The notes beneath the pieces are model-generated. The model was not told the DNA's origin. It searched no databases and worked only from the letters and a program-made list of their open reading frames with translations. The translations under genes were made by a program, and so were the position numbers. Below are positions 16,234 to 26,509 of a stretch of 64,000 nt of DNA, piece by piece (position 1 is the stretch's first letter; the number at the start of each line of letters is the position of its first letter). The DNA comes from Thermococcus sp. (GTDB taxonomy: Archaea; Methanobacteriota_B; Thermococci; Thermococcales; Thermococcaceae). The DNA lies in NCBI GenBank assembly GCA_027075325.1, contig JALTBN010000026.1, positions 54,068 through 118,067 on the forward strand. The letters run 5' to 3'.

Positions 16234-19200
16234 ATGGGGAGGAAAGTTTCTATTCTTTTAATCCTATTCCTCCTCGGCTCCCTGAGTGGAGGCGGGCAGT
16301 GGCACAACGTTGCAGTTAAGGCTGACTCCCTTTCCAACATTGAACCGATTAAGCAAGTCGAGGGGTCCACACCGTACCTAACCTCCGAGAACCTCGCCCA
16401 GTGGAAATACTACCGGCCGGTGATTGTAAAGGAGAAGTCGGGGCAGACGCTGGAAGATTTCCAGGTTCTTATAAACCTGACTTCAGCGAACTTCGACTTT
16501 TCACAGGCCCAGCCCGATGGGAGCGACATCAGGATCGTTGATGAGTACGGGGACTTCCTGCCCTACTGGATCGAAGAGTGGAACGCCACTGCAAAGAAGG
16601 CGTTGATATGGACCGTCGTTCCAGAGATCCCGGCCAACGGTGAGGTTAGACTGAAAATCTACTATGGAAATCCAAACGCCGTGAGCAGAAGCGACGGGGA
16701 CAAGGTGTTCGAGTTCTTTGATGATTTTAATGGAAATAGCTTGAACACGAGCAAGTGGACAGTTTCCATTAACAATAATGGGGGAACATATGAGGTAGCA
16801 GGAGGAAAACTAAAGTTAATACGTACAAAGCTTGATTATAATACCTGGCTAAAGGTCATCTCTAAGACACAGTTCAAAATGCCAGTAATATTTGAGGCAA
16901 AACTGATGGATACCTCCAACCATGGAGACGCAGGTCTCGCTATGGGATGCTATAATGGATCTCCAAGAGTAGTGTTTAGGCACTATTACGACCAACTTGA
17001 ATTAGATTATGTTCACGATGTAAGAACTGCATATACCTCGTATATCCCGGCTAAGTGGTATCATATCTCCATGTGGGCGGTAGGTACCACAGATTATGCA
17101 AACGTTGACGGAGTCCAACTTAAGTATGACAAAGGAACAGAGCTTTCTTCTTGTTCCATAATGTTTAGGGTAGATGGATATGACGAGTATACAGGATATG
17201 TCGACTGGATCCTCGTCCGCAAATACGCCCCCAAAGATCCGGAGACCATCGTGGGGGCACAGGAAATTGCGAATCCCGGTTACCTCAACGTCACCTCCAC
17301 CCCCACCAGAGCGAAGGTCTACATTGACGGGGGCTACGCCGGAAGAACGCCCCTGCCGGAGTACCCCCTAAGCCCCGGCTACCACGTGGTCGGCGTGGCC
17401 TACCCAGGCCTGCCAACCTGCTCCACCCTCGTCACCATCACGGACAACAAAACCTCGGCCGTAAGCCCCAACCTGACGGCCCTCTCGCGGGAAGGCGGCC
17501 TCAAGTGGGTGTGGAGTTCCAAGACCCCAGTGAAAACCGCCGCAACAACCCCTGACGGAAACCTCACAGTCCTGGGGGATGGGGATTACCTCATCGCCGT
17601 AAACCACGATGGGATACCCCTCTGGTACCATGAACTCCCAAGCACCATATCACAAGTTGCCGTGAGCAGCGATGGATCGCTCATAGCGGCCGGCACACTC
17701 TATGATAATTTTGTGTACGTTCTGGACGGAAAAGGGAACCTTCTCTGGAAAAAAGAGGTAACCGGGAACGTCCAGGCCCTTGCGGTATCCAACGATGGTA
17801 ATTACATTGCCGTCGGAACTTCTGGATCCCTCCTCCATCTCTTCAAGAGGGACGGAACCCAGCTGTGGGTGTACCCACCCAACTCGGGAACCCAGAGCAA
17901 CAAGAACGTGATAACCGTTGCAATATCCCCAAACGACGAGTACGTTGCCGCGGGTAGACTGGACGGAACCCTGTGGCTGATCAAGATAGACGGGACCCCA
18001 GTATTCTCAAGGTATCTTGGAGGGGCCGTCAACGATGTCGCCATAAGCGAAGATGGAAAGTACCTTCTGGCGGGCTCAAACGACAACCACCTCTACGTTT
18101 ACACCACCTCCGGAGAACTAAAGTGGAGCAAGGCGTTCTCAAACGACGTCTACAGGGTTAGAACGGCCGCGGGGAATATAGCCGTCGGAACCTGGGATGG
18201 GAAGGTCGACCTTCTTGATTTCAATAAGAACACACTCTGGGAAAATTCTATTGGAAGTCCGGTGACGGCGCTGGACATGAGTGCAAACGGCAGTTACGTG
18301 GTGGCGGGGAGCGCGTTCGGAAAGGTCAGCGTCTTCAGAACCGTAGATGGAACTGCAATCTGGAGCTACAGCACCGGAAGCAGGGTATGGCAGGCGGAAA
18401 TCGTTCCGGAAACAGGGGAGGTAGTGGTGGCATCAAAGGACCTCAGATACTTCAACGCCCTCAGCTTCGTTGAGTGCAAGCTTGAGGCCGAGAACGCAAT
18501 AAACAGCGCAGAGACCCTCATAAAAAACGCAACCGAGCACGGGATAGACGTTACCAAGGCCTTGGACCTTCTGAACCGGGCAAAGGAGGAGCTCAGCGCA
18601 GGGGACTGCAAGACCGCAAAAGACCTTGCAGACCAGGCAACGGTGGAAGCAAACAACGCAATAGAGGAGATGAAGACTGAGGCGGAGGGGACAATAGAGT
18701 CGGCCGAAAATGAAATCACCACCGCGGAGAACAGGGGAATAAACGTCACGGATGCAGTCTTACTGCTGAACCAGGCGAAAAGCCTCTTCAGTGAAGGCTA
18801 CTACCCGGCGGCCAAAAACAAGGCCCTAGACGCATACCAGCTGGCCCAGAATCTAATTCTGAAGACGGACGCGGAGGAGGCCATTTCTCTGGCTCAGAAT
18901 ACAATAAACAACGCAACTGAACACGGAATAAACGTCACCGATGCCAAAAACACCCTAAATCAAGCGGAGAAGGCGTACAACAATGGAGAATATGAAAAGG
19001 CGAAAGAACTCGCAACCACTACAATTCAAAAAACCAGGGATGAAGTAGATGCCGCGAAAGAGGAGGCCCTTTCAAAGATAAACCTAGCCGAGAACGAGAC
19101 CAGGAATGCGGAGAATCTTGGAGTAAACGTTTCAGAGGCCAAACACCTTCTAAACGATGCCTTAGACCTATTCAACCAGGGGTACTATCCGGAAGCGGGT

Positions 19201-21342
19201 GAAAAAGCCGATGCCGCATATCAGAAAGCCCAGGAGGCAATCCTGAAGAACGAGGCTTTGAAGGCGATAAAGCTGGCCGAAGATGCCGTCTCAAACGTCT
19301 CCTCTCAGGGAATAAACGTGGACGAAGCACGGAACATAATCACACAAGCCAATGAGACACTAACGGAGGGGAATTACACAGGGGCCAAGGAACTGGCACT
19401 AAAAGCACGCGCAAATGCATTCCTGTCCCTTGCCCGAGCCATGCTCCAAGAGGCCACAGAAAAAGGCTACGAGGTCTCCGATGAGATTGCCCTTCTACAC
19501 AAGGCCACCGGGGAGTACAATTCAGGGGACTATGAAGAGGCAACCGCTGACGCCCAGGAGGTTGTCAAAGGGATCCGGAGCAAGATAGAGCAGGCAAAAC
19601 AGAAGGCCAGGGAGGAGATAGACCGGGCCAACAAAACTATGGAGAGGATAAAACAGGAGCTGGAACTTGCAAAAGGCCAGAATGTCAACCAGAGCATCCT
19701 CTCAAACTGGGAAAACGCCCTTCAGGGAGCAGCGAATACACTGGACTCTGCGGTAAGGGCGTACCAAGAGGAGGACTACATCAACGCCCAAAACCTGGCA
19801 TCGAGCTCATACAAATCGCTAAGCTCAATTCTGGATGATATGGACAAGACTCTGGTGGGCGTACATAAAAAACTGGCGGAGGAGTACATTCAGATGGCAA
19901 GGGAAGCGCTTCAGAATGCCACCTCGGCCAGGGATGCCCTCAAGACCGTTGACATCGACACTCAGTCCCTACAGCTCGCGATAATGAACGCCAACTCAAC
20001 GCTCCAGGAGTCCGTTTCAGCGTTTGATTCTGGAGACTACGATACCGCAATCTCAAAGGCGGAGGAGTCAATTAAGACCATCAACGACGCGATGTCCCTG
20101 GCAAACCAGAAGGTTCAGGAGAAAGCAGGCTCCGAGATAAGCGCGGCAGGGGAGTGCATAGTATCCGCCGAGAACAGGGGGATAAAAGTGGACGATGCAG
20201 AGGCCCATCTGGAATCAGCCCGCTCTGCTTTTTCCAGGGGTGAGTACATCACCGCCATCGAAGAAGCCGTCAGTGCAAAATCCATCTGTAATCAGACCAC
20301 CCAGCTTTTCGATTCCGTTTCCACGATGAGCGATCAGATGGCCGATGCCCTGAGCACCCTCCGCTCAGAAGGGATAGGCTGTCCCGACGCAAAAAGCCTT
20401 CTTGAAAGTTCGAAGGAGAAAATCAAAAGCGGGGACTATCTGGGTGCCAGGAATACTCTCAACGAGGCACTTAACAGAATCGCATCATGCCAGAAGAGAG
20501 GGGAAGAGCTACTGCAGAATGTCCAGTCGGTCAACTCAACCCTGGTCTCCCTCCGGGAGAAGGGCTACTACACGGGGGACGCGGGGACGCTCCTTAAAAA
20601 GGCACTCGATGCCATAAAACTCGGAAACTTCGATGACGCGGGTAACTATATCACCCAGGCGAACTCCACCCTCATCCAGCTCAAGGAGAAAGGTGAGAGC
20701 ACACTCGAAAAAATAAACGAGGCTGAAAAAGCCATAGAAGACGCAGAGAAACAGGGTCTAAACCCGAGTTCTGCAAAGAAGCTCCTCCAGGAGGCAAAGG
20801 AGGCGATGGCCAGAGGAGACTACAGCAGGGCAGTGGATCTGGCGGGTAAAGCGATAGATAAGGCCAACGATGTCGATGGGGATGGGATACCAAACTCACA
20901 GGACCCGTTCCCCACGGTGAACAACTACATAGTCTACGGCGTGATTGGGACACTTCTCCTGGTCTTCATGATACTGCTGGCGAAATACCTGAAGCGCAGG
21001 AAGCTCAACAAGCTCTACAGGGAGATTGTCGCGGCATTTGAAGTCCTCCAGCGTTCAGTGGTACCGGCTGAGGCCTCCCAGAACATGGAGGAGCTGAAGG
21101 GACTCATAAAAGAGGCCAACCAAGCCCACAGGGAGAGCAACATGAAGAAGCTTGAGCGCATCCTCGGAAAAGCAAAGTCCCTGCAGAGAGAGGTGGAGTC
21201 AAAAATGAAGGAGTACGAATCCCTGAAGAAGGAAATCATTGCGGAGATAAACTCCATTCTCGGAGTGCCCCAAGAAACGGAAGAAACCGGGGAGGAAGAG
21301 GAGGAAGAAACGGAAAAAGAGGAGGAAAAGGGCTCCTCCTAA
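16234..21342 (+). CDS. Giant receptor-like surface protein (DUF2341, PEGA, propeller, helical repeats)
   Basis: ATG 16234 follows GAGGGTGAAGGGA, six bases after the AAA stop, and gives a signal peptide (KVSILLILFLLGSLSG). 1702 residues. In order: DUF2341 (about 60-155, ending LKIYYGNPNA); a concanavalin/LamG-like domain (about 160-340); one PEGA repeat (about 348-415, SKVYIDGG-type turn); a WD/PQQ-like beta-propeller (about 425-745); some twelve ~75-residue helical repeats with the core GINVTDA..LL..A...F..G.Y..A (about 750-1545); a calcium-type loop DVDGDGIPNSQDPFP; one membrane helix (about 1564-1586); a cytosolic, highly acidic coiled-coil tail. No catalytic domain. The cytosolic tail could be read by the neighbouring AAA ATPase or kinases. 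Codon use is more AT-rich in 16730-17200, which may be a newer insertion. Confidence 0.8.
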   Translation: MGRKVSILLILFLLGSLSGGGQWHNVAVKADSLSNIEPIKQVEGSTPYLTSENLAQWKYYRPVIVKEKSGQTLEDFQVLINLTSANFDFSQAQPDGSDIRIVDEYGDFLPYWIEEWNATAKKALIWTVVPEIPANGEVRLKIYYGNPNAVSRSDGDKVFEFFDDFNGNSLNTSKWTVSINNNGGTYEVAGGKLKLIRTKLDYNTWLKVISKTQFKMPVIFEAKLMDTSNHGDAGLAMGCYNGSPRVVFRHYYDQLELDYVHDVRTAYTSYIPAKWYHISMWAVGTTDYANVDGVQLKYDKGTELSSCSIMFRVDGYDEYTGYVDWILVRKYAPKDPETIVGAQEIANPGYLNVTSTPTRAKVYIDGGYAGRTPLPEYPLSPGYHVVGVAYPGLPTCSTLVTITDNKTSAVSPNLTALSREGGLKWVWSSKTPVKTAATTPDGNLTVLGDGDYLIAVNHDGIPLWYHELPSTISQVAVSSDGSLIAAGTLYDNFVYVLDGKGNLLWKKEVTGNVQALAVSNDGNYIAVGTSGSLLHLFKRDGTQLWVYPPNSGTQSNKNVITVAISPNDEYVAAGRLDGTLWLIKIDGTPVFSRYLGGAVNDVAISEDGKYLLAGSNDNHLYVYTTSGELKWSKAFSNDVYRVRTAAGNIAVGTWDGKVDLLDFNKNTLWENSIGSPVTALDMSANGSYVVAGSAFGKVSVFRTVDGTAIWSYSTGSRVWQAEIVPETGEVVVASKDLRYFNALSFVECKLEAENAINSAETLIKNATEHGIDVTKALDLLNRAKEELSAGDCKTAKDLADQATVEANNAIEEMKTEAEGTIESAENEITTAENRGINVTDAVLLLNQAKSLFSEGYYPAAKNKALDAYQLAQNLILKTDAEEAISLAQNTINNATEHGINVTDAKNTLNQAEKAYNNGEYEKAKELATTTIQKTRDEVDAAKEEALSKINLAENETRNAENLGVNVSEAKHLLNDALDLFNQGYYPEAGEKADAAYQKAQEAILKNEALKAIKLAEDAVSNVSSQGINVDEARNIITQANETLTEGNYTGAKELALKARANAFLSLARAMLQEATEKGYEVSDEIALLHKATGEYNSGDYEEATADAQEVVKGIRSKIEQAKQKAREEIDRANKTMERIKQELELAKGQNVNQSILSNWENALQGAANTLDSAVRAYQEEDYINAQNLASSSYKSLSSILDDMDKTLVGVHKKLAEEYIQMAREALQNATSARDALKTVDIDTQSLQLAIMNANSTLQESVSAFDSGDYDTAISKAEESIKTINDAMSLANQKVQEKAGSEISAAGECIVSAENRGIKVDDAEAHLESARSAFSRGEYITAIEEAVSAKSICNQTTQLFDSVSTMSDQMADALSTLRSEGIGCPDAKSLLESSKEKIKSGDYLGARNTLNEALNRIASCQKRGEELLQNVQSVNSTLVSLREKGYYTGDAGTLLKKALDAIKLGNFDDAGNYITQANSTLIQLKEKGESTLEKINEAEKAIEDAEKQGLNPSSAKKLLQEAKEAMARGDYSRAVDLAGKAIDKANDVDGDGIPNSQDPFPTVNNYIVYGVIGTLLLVFMILLAKYLKRRKLNKLYREIVAAFEVLQRSVVPAEASQNMEELKGLIKEANQAHRESNMKKLERILGKAKSLQREVESKMKEYESLKKEIIAEINSILGVPQETEETGEEEEEETEKEEEKGSS

Positions 21343-21557
21343 TGTCAAGTACAGGAGGAAGCCGGATGATGAAAAGAGGATCCCCATCTCTCTTTTCTGT
21401 ATTTTTACCCATTGCATACCCTGCGGGACGGCGGGCTATAGAACCCTCCACACTCCTTATCACAGCCGTCGCTGCCGCGGTCCTGTGGATGATAGGAGAG
21501 GTCAGGAAGGATATCGAGCGCTATGAAAAGTGGGCGGAGGAGTTCGGAGGTGAATGA
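21342..21557 (+). pseudogene. Short membrane ORF ending in an orphan Vps4/katanin tail
   Basis: The ATG overlaps the upstream stop (TAATG). The 71-residue frame has one hydrophobic stretch (STLLITAVAAAVLWMIGE) and then ends KDIERYEKWAEEFGGE, identical over its last residues to the C-terminal tail of the two AAA ATPases (15029 and 25315). The spacing to the next gene, with GGAGGTGA, also mimics the end of an AAA gene. Best read as the scar of a third AAA gene whose body was lost by recombination; alternatively a real small membrane protein that presents the AAA tail as a decoy. Confidence 0.55.
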
Positions 21558-21558
21558 A

Positions 21559-24500
21559 ATGAAGGGGCTTTCCGTAATCCTGGCTTTAGTCCTGGTCTTT
21601 TCGGTTTTGGTTGTTCAGGCACCAGCGGCTAAAGCAGACAATTTCAACTACTGGGCGAGGAGCTACGGTGGGAGCGGGACTGACGTCATCAACGACGTTA
21701 AGGTTCTCTCCGACGGGAGCATCATTGCGGTAGGATACACCACCTCATCAGGTGCTGGCGGAAAGGACGTCTTAGTCATGAAGCTGAGCCCGGAGGGAAG
21801 TTTAGCTTGGGCCAAAACCTATGGCGGAACAAAGGACGACGTTGCCAATGCGGTTGCTTTAGCGAGCAACGGTGACGTTATCGTGGCTGGCTTGACTTAC
21901 AGCTTCGGCGCTGGTGACTGGGACTTTTGGGTTCTCAGGCTTGACGAGAATGGGAATGTAAAATGGCAGAAGACTTACGGGGGAGAATCCTGGGATAAGG
22001 CTAACGCGGTTGCTGTAGCTGATAACGGTGACGTTATCGTGGCCGGCGACACTTGGAGCTTCGGCGCTGGTAATAGAGACTTTTGGGTTCTCCGCCTCCC
22101 ACCCGATGGAAACCTGCTTGGCTTCTCTAAGGATTCGAACGCAAAGATAACCCTTCCCAGTCCCGACGTGTGGGATTCAAAAGCCGCGGTTAAGGACTCC
22201 AGCGTAACTCCCCGGGACTCGCACGCCTACCCCAATCCCGCAGAGCTGACGGTTAAAACCCAGTACGGACCAGCAAGCCTAACAATCAACTCAAACCCGT
22301 CAGGAGCGGACGTTTACATCAACGGAGATTACAAAGGAGAGACACCATTAATCGTCCAGGTCTCTCCAGGTACTCACCAAGTAAAGCTCACCAAACAGGA
22401 TTACCAGGATTACACGGCAACAATAACATTAAACCCGGCCGAGAGCAAAACCCTAAACGTTGAACTGACGCCAGCTTTCGGCTACTTAACGGTCAAATCC
22501 AACCCATCAGGGGCCAAAGTCTACGTTGATGGCTCCTACATTGGAAACACTCCATTAGAGAATTATAAGCTCTCAACCGGACAGCACTCTCTAAAAGTAA
22601 CAAAACAAGGCTACCAGGATTACACGACGACAGTAACGATAAACCCCGGAAAAACAACGGTCGTAAACGCCCAGCTCATTCCTCAACCAGCAAGCCTAAC
22701 AATCGACTCAAACCCGTCTGGGGCTGATGTATATATTGATGGGGATTACAAGGGAACTACGCCTTTAACCCTCAACCTAACCCCTAGAACCCACCAGATA
22801 AAACTCACCAGGCAGGATTACAAGAATTACACGACAACAATAACCATAAATCCAGGAGAGAGTAAGAGCATTTCAGTAACCCTGACCCCCGCCCTCGGCC
22901 ACCTGACGATCAACTCAAACCCCTTAGGAGCCAAAGTATACATCAACGGAACTTACAAAGGAACTACACCTTTAACCCTCAACCTAACCCCCAGAACCCA
23001 CCAAGTAAAAATCGTCAAAATTACAAGAATTACACAACCACAATAACCCTAAACCCCGGGGAGAGCAAAACGATCTCGGCAACGCTAACGCCAGCCTATG
23101 GCTATTTGAGCGTTGACTCCTCTCCAGCCGGAGCAAAGGTTTACGTTGACGGCGATTACGCTGGGGACACTCCACTCAAGGACTACAAACTCTCCACCGG
23201 AGAACACACTATTAAAATCATCAAGAGCGGTTATCAGAACTTCACAAGAACCGTAACGATAAACCCCGGCGAGAAGGCGAGCGTTGCGGCGAGTTTAGTT
23301 CAGATAAAACCGCATCAAACAACCAGTTCACCCTCAAGCTCATCACCATCGACCACGAGCAGTCCAATCCAGACAACGAACTCACCAACCCAAACGGCCC
23401 AAGCGACGACCGGTGGAGGAATACCCAAGACCTACATCCTCGCCGGTCTTCTCATTCTCGGATTAATTGGCGGTGTTGCCGTCAAGGCCAGAGGTGGGAA
23501 GCCCAAACCTTCGCCTTCATCAGCGAGCACCGTAAGGAGGGCACCAAAGAAAGAGAAACAATCGGCACCTCCGAGAGTCCCCTACTTCCCGCCAGAGCTT
23601 CTGGAAAAATACGAGCCCCTCGAATTCCTCGGCGAGGGCGGCTTCGCCAGGGTGTATAAGGTCAAACGCAGGAAAGACGGCAAAGTAGTCGCGGTTAAAA
23701 TCCCCTCCCTGGGCAGCGAGGCGGCTAAAAAAGCCTTCCTGAAGGAAGTTAAGGCCTGGAGCAGGCTCGACCACCCGAACATAGTAAAGCTCTACGGCGC
23801 GTACAAAACGCCCGTCCCCCACATCGAGATGGAGTACGTTGAGGGGGCGAGGATAAGGAGGAGGCTCGTGAGGGATCTCGGGGCTTATCCGGTTCCGGCC
23901 GATGAGGAGACCGCGCTGAGGCTCGTCAGGGGCATAGCTGAAGGCTTAAAGCACGCCCACTCAAAGCAGGTCTACCACCGCGACCTCAAGCCCCAGAACG
24001 TTCTCCTAAAGAGCGACCTAACGCCCAAGATAACCGACTGGGGACTGGCTAAGGTTGGAGCAGTCTCAACGACCGCGACCGCTATGAAGGGCCTGACCTA
24101 CCTCTACGCCGCCCCGGAGCAGGTGGATGAGAAGTTCTACGGCCACACCGACCACAGAACCGACATCTACCAGCTCGGCCTCATCTTCTACGAGCTCCTG
24201 ACCGGGGGACAGCCCTACGAGGGGAGCTCGATAGTGAGCGTCATGACCAAGATAACGAAACCGGACGAGAAGCCTAAACCTCCTTCAGCCTTCGACCCGA
24301 AGCTGAAGAAGTACGACGGGATCTTCGAGAAGCTCCTCGCGAAGAGGAAGGAGGAGCGCTATGGGAGCGTTGACGAGTTCCTTGAGGCGTTGAATGCTGT
24401 CCAGGAGATCCAGAGGGAGAAGGAGGAGCTCAAAAAGACGACAACGGCCATGGTGAAGAGCAAAACCAGGGCGGAGTTCGAGAAGCTGTGGCGGGCCGGC

Positions 24501-24734
24501 GTTCTCAAGACCATAAAGATAGCCCGGCTGAGCCTCCGGGCCAACGACCGGGGGGAGCTCTTGGGGGCGCTCGACGAGCTCAGGGGAATAACCAGGGAGA
24601 ACTCAAAGGACGTGGAACATTTAATAGGCCAGGTGGAGATACTCGTGAGGGAAGGAGTGGCGATGAGCGATGAGACGAAAGCTAAGATCGAGGAGCTCCT
24701 CAAGAGGATTGAATGGGAGGTATTCAGGAGCTGA
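21559..24734 (+). pseudogene. Receptor Ser/Thr kinase with propeller and PEGA repeats, interrupted by a frameshift
   Basis: ATG 21559 after GGAGGTGAATGA; signal peptide MKGLSVILALVLVFSVLVVQ. The first frame runs to a stop at 23046 and the second frame picks up the same PEGA unit and runs to 24734. The break is at about 23017-23022 (GTCAAAATTAC): expected YKNYTTTIT follows in the other frame, and comparison with the unit before suggests loss of four bases. Layout: propeller blades (about 25-185), five PEGA repeats (each SNPSGA.VYI.G.YKG.TPL...), Ser/Thr linker, membrane helix (YILAGLLILGLIGGVAV), kinase domain (GEGGFARVYK, HRDLKPQNVLL, ITDWGLAK, AAPEQV), helical C-terminal module. Intact coding sequence on both sides argues for a recent mutation or a sequencing error at the A4 run. 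Confidence 0.75.
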
Positions 24735-24746
24735 GGGGGTCTTACC

Positions 24747-25313
24747 ATGGTCAGGTTCTGGAAATCGAAGGAGGACCGGGAGATAGAGCGCAAGATGCGC
24801 ATGAGGAAGGCCAAGATGGCGTTAAAGCAGTACATAAACAACCTTGAGAACCTGAAGCGCAAAATCTTCCTCCAGGGGAAGGAGGCGGCGAAGCTCGGCG
24901 ACGAGGCGCTGTTAAAGAGGAGTGCGGTGAAGTACCTCGCTTTAGAAGAGAGGATAAAGCAGGCTAAGAGGCTGCTCCTCCTAATGGAGGAGGCGGAAGT
25001 GCAGAGGGAGCTCGTGAAGGTCTCCGCCAACTTCATCCAGTTCAGCCAGGACATAGTTGAGAGCATCGCCGAAGGGCCGGGAGCGCAGGACATAGCGAAG
25101 ATGCAGGTGGAGTTCGAGAAGGCAATGGGCCGGGTGGAGGAGCTTGACGAAGCTTTGGCTTCGATGCTCGATCTGACGAGCGAGAGCATCCTGACCGGCG
25201 ACTTCAGCGCGGAGACGGTTGAGGAAGCGGCTTCTCTGTTCGAGGAGTCGGCTTCATCTGACCTCGAACCCAAGAGCAGGCTCAAGCAGATCGAGGATGC
25301 GATGAGGGGTTGA
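24747..25313 (+). CDS. ESCRT-III/Snf7-like small helical protein C
   Basis: 188 residues, start after GAGGGGGTCTTACC, 12 bases behind the kinase. The basic N-terminus (MVRFWKSKEDREIERKMRMR) leads into a long helical hairpin: LENLKRKIFLQGKEAAKLGD, then EALLKRSAVKYLALEERIKQ. This 'helix, turn with LGDEALLK, helix' pattern is very close to Snf7-domain proteins. Further helices around EKAMGRVEELDEALASML and an acidic segment follow, and the last residues SRLKQIEDAMRG resemble the basic/leucine MIT-interacting motif at ESCRT-III C-termini. It lies directly upstream of, and two bases from, a Vps4-type AAA gene, the arrangement expected for a filament protein and its disassembly ATPase. Confidence 0.65.
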   Translation: MVRFWKSKEDREIERKMRMRKAKMALKQYINNLENLKRKIFLQGKEAAKLGDEALLKRSAVKYLALEERIKQAKRLLLLMEEAEVQRELVKVSANFIQFSQDIVESIAEGPGAQDIAKMQVEFEKAMGRVEELDEALASMLDLTSESILTGDFSAETVEEAASLFEESASSDLEPKSRLKQIEDAMRG

Positions 25314-25314
25314 T

Positions 25315-26460
25315 ATGCAGTCCCTCTACCTCTCCCTTTTCGAGGAGTGCAGACGGGAGTATGAGCGGGCTCTTGCCGGGGGAGACGAGAAGGCCGCGGC
25401 CGAGTTTGCTGAAAAATGCGCCGGGATACTCAGGAAGATAGCGGAGAAGACGCCCTCAAGGGCCGGCCTTTACCTCGAAAAGGCGAGAAAGTGGGAAGCC
25501 ACAGCAAGGGAGCTAAGGGAAGGGGCGGAAAGGTCCAAGGCAGTTCCGCCCGGTTCAGCAGGTGGGGGGCTTACCGGGGACGAGTACACCCCGCTGGTCG
25601 AGGGCTTAATCTCGCACTCGGCCATAACCTGGGAGGACATAGGCGGCCTTGAGGAAGTTAAAAAGCTCCTCGCGAGGAACGTGGCTCTGGCCTTTGCCAA
25701 GAAGCCAGAGGCGGTGAAGCCGTGGAGGGGGATCCTGCTCTTCGGGCCGCCTGGGACTGGAAAAACCCTCCTCGCGAGCGCCGCCGCCGGGAGCTTAAAC
25801 GCGACCTTCTTCAACGTGAAAGCCAGCGACGTGCTGAGCAAGTACTACGGCGAGAGCTCGAAGCTGATCTCAGCGCTCTACCGGGTGGCGAGGGAGAGGG
25901 CCCCGAGCATGGTCTTCATTGACGAGATAGATGCCCTCAGCCCAAAAAGGGAGAACGTCCACGAGGCGACGCGGCGAACCCTCGCGACGCTCCTCACGGA
26001 GCTGGATGGGTTCAAAGGTAAAGAAGAGCGCTTCGTCCTCACGCTCGCCTCGACGAACACGCCCTGGGACTTAGACGAGGCAATCCTCTCGCGCTTCCCG
26101 CTCAGGGTCTACGTGCCGCTGCCGGATAAAGAAGCCGTCAAGGCTATCGTGAGAATACACACGAGGGGCCTCGACGTCTCCCGGTTAGACCTCGATGCCA
26201 TAGCGGAGGAGAGCGTTAAACGCTTCTACTCCGGCAGGGAAATCGCCTCCCTATGTCAGGCGGCGATACACCACATGCTTGAGGAGATGAACCCGGAGCT
26301 GGGGGAGCTCGACGCCCTCTCAAGGATCGGGGAGCTTGAGCTGAAGGTCAGGCCGCTTGAGATGCGCGATTTTGAGGAGGCTTTCCGGAGGATTAAGAGC
26401 CCGCTGACAAGGAAGGACATTGAGAGGTACGAAAAGTGGGCCGAGGAGTTCGGAGGATAG
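25315..26460 (+). CDS. Vps4/katanin-type AAA ATPase with MIT-like N-terminus (copy 2)
   Basis: 381 residues; ATG one base after the stop of ESCRT-like C. Residues 1-70 are an MIT-like three-helix unit (FEECRREYERALAGGDEKAA). AAA core: WEDIGGLEEVK, Walker A GPPGTGKT about 144-151, Walker B MVFIDEID about 199-206, sensor 1 ASTN, SRFPLR. Ends DIERYEKWAEEFGG like copy 1. The DNA is similar enough to copy 1 (for example GGGATCCTGCTCTTCGGGCC in both) to show duplication of an ESCRT-like/AAA module inside the locus. Substrate probably the adjacent protein C (inference from coupling). Confidence 0.85.
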   Translation: MQSLYLSLFEECRREYERALAGGDEKAAAEFAEKCAGILRKIAEKTPSRAGLYLEKARKWEATARELREGAERSKAVPPGSAGGGLTGDEYTPLVEGLISHSAITWEDIGGLEEVKKLLARNVALAFAKKPEAVKPWRGILLFGPPGTGKTLLASAAAGSLNATFFNVKASDVLSKYYGESSKLISALYRVARERAPSMVFIDEIDALSPKRENVHEATRRTLATLLTELDGFKGKEERFVLTLASTNTPWDLDEAILSRFPLRVYVPLPDKEAVKAIVRIHTRGLDVSRLDLDAIAEESVKRFYSGREIASLCQAAIHHMLEEMNPELGELDALSRIGELELKVRPLEMRDFEEAFRRIKSPLTRKDIERYEKWAEEFGG

Positions 26461-26509
26461 TTTTAAATTCAAAATTAATCCTTAAGACAAATAATGGGAG
26501 GGGGACATC

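Noticed and set aside
22260..23290. Regularly repeated DNA considered as a CRISPR or satellite array
   Set aside because: The units are in-frame PEGA protein repeats of about 210 bases with no short identical repeats or variable spacers.
24359..25285. 308-codon minus-strand ORF
   Set aside because: Ser/Leu-rich shadow of the helical protein C and kinase C-terminus; no ribosome site or recognizable protein text.
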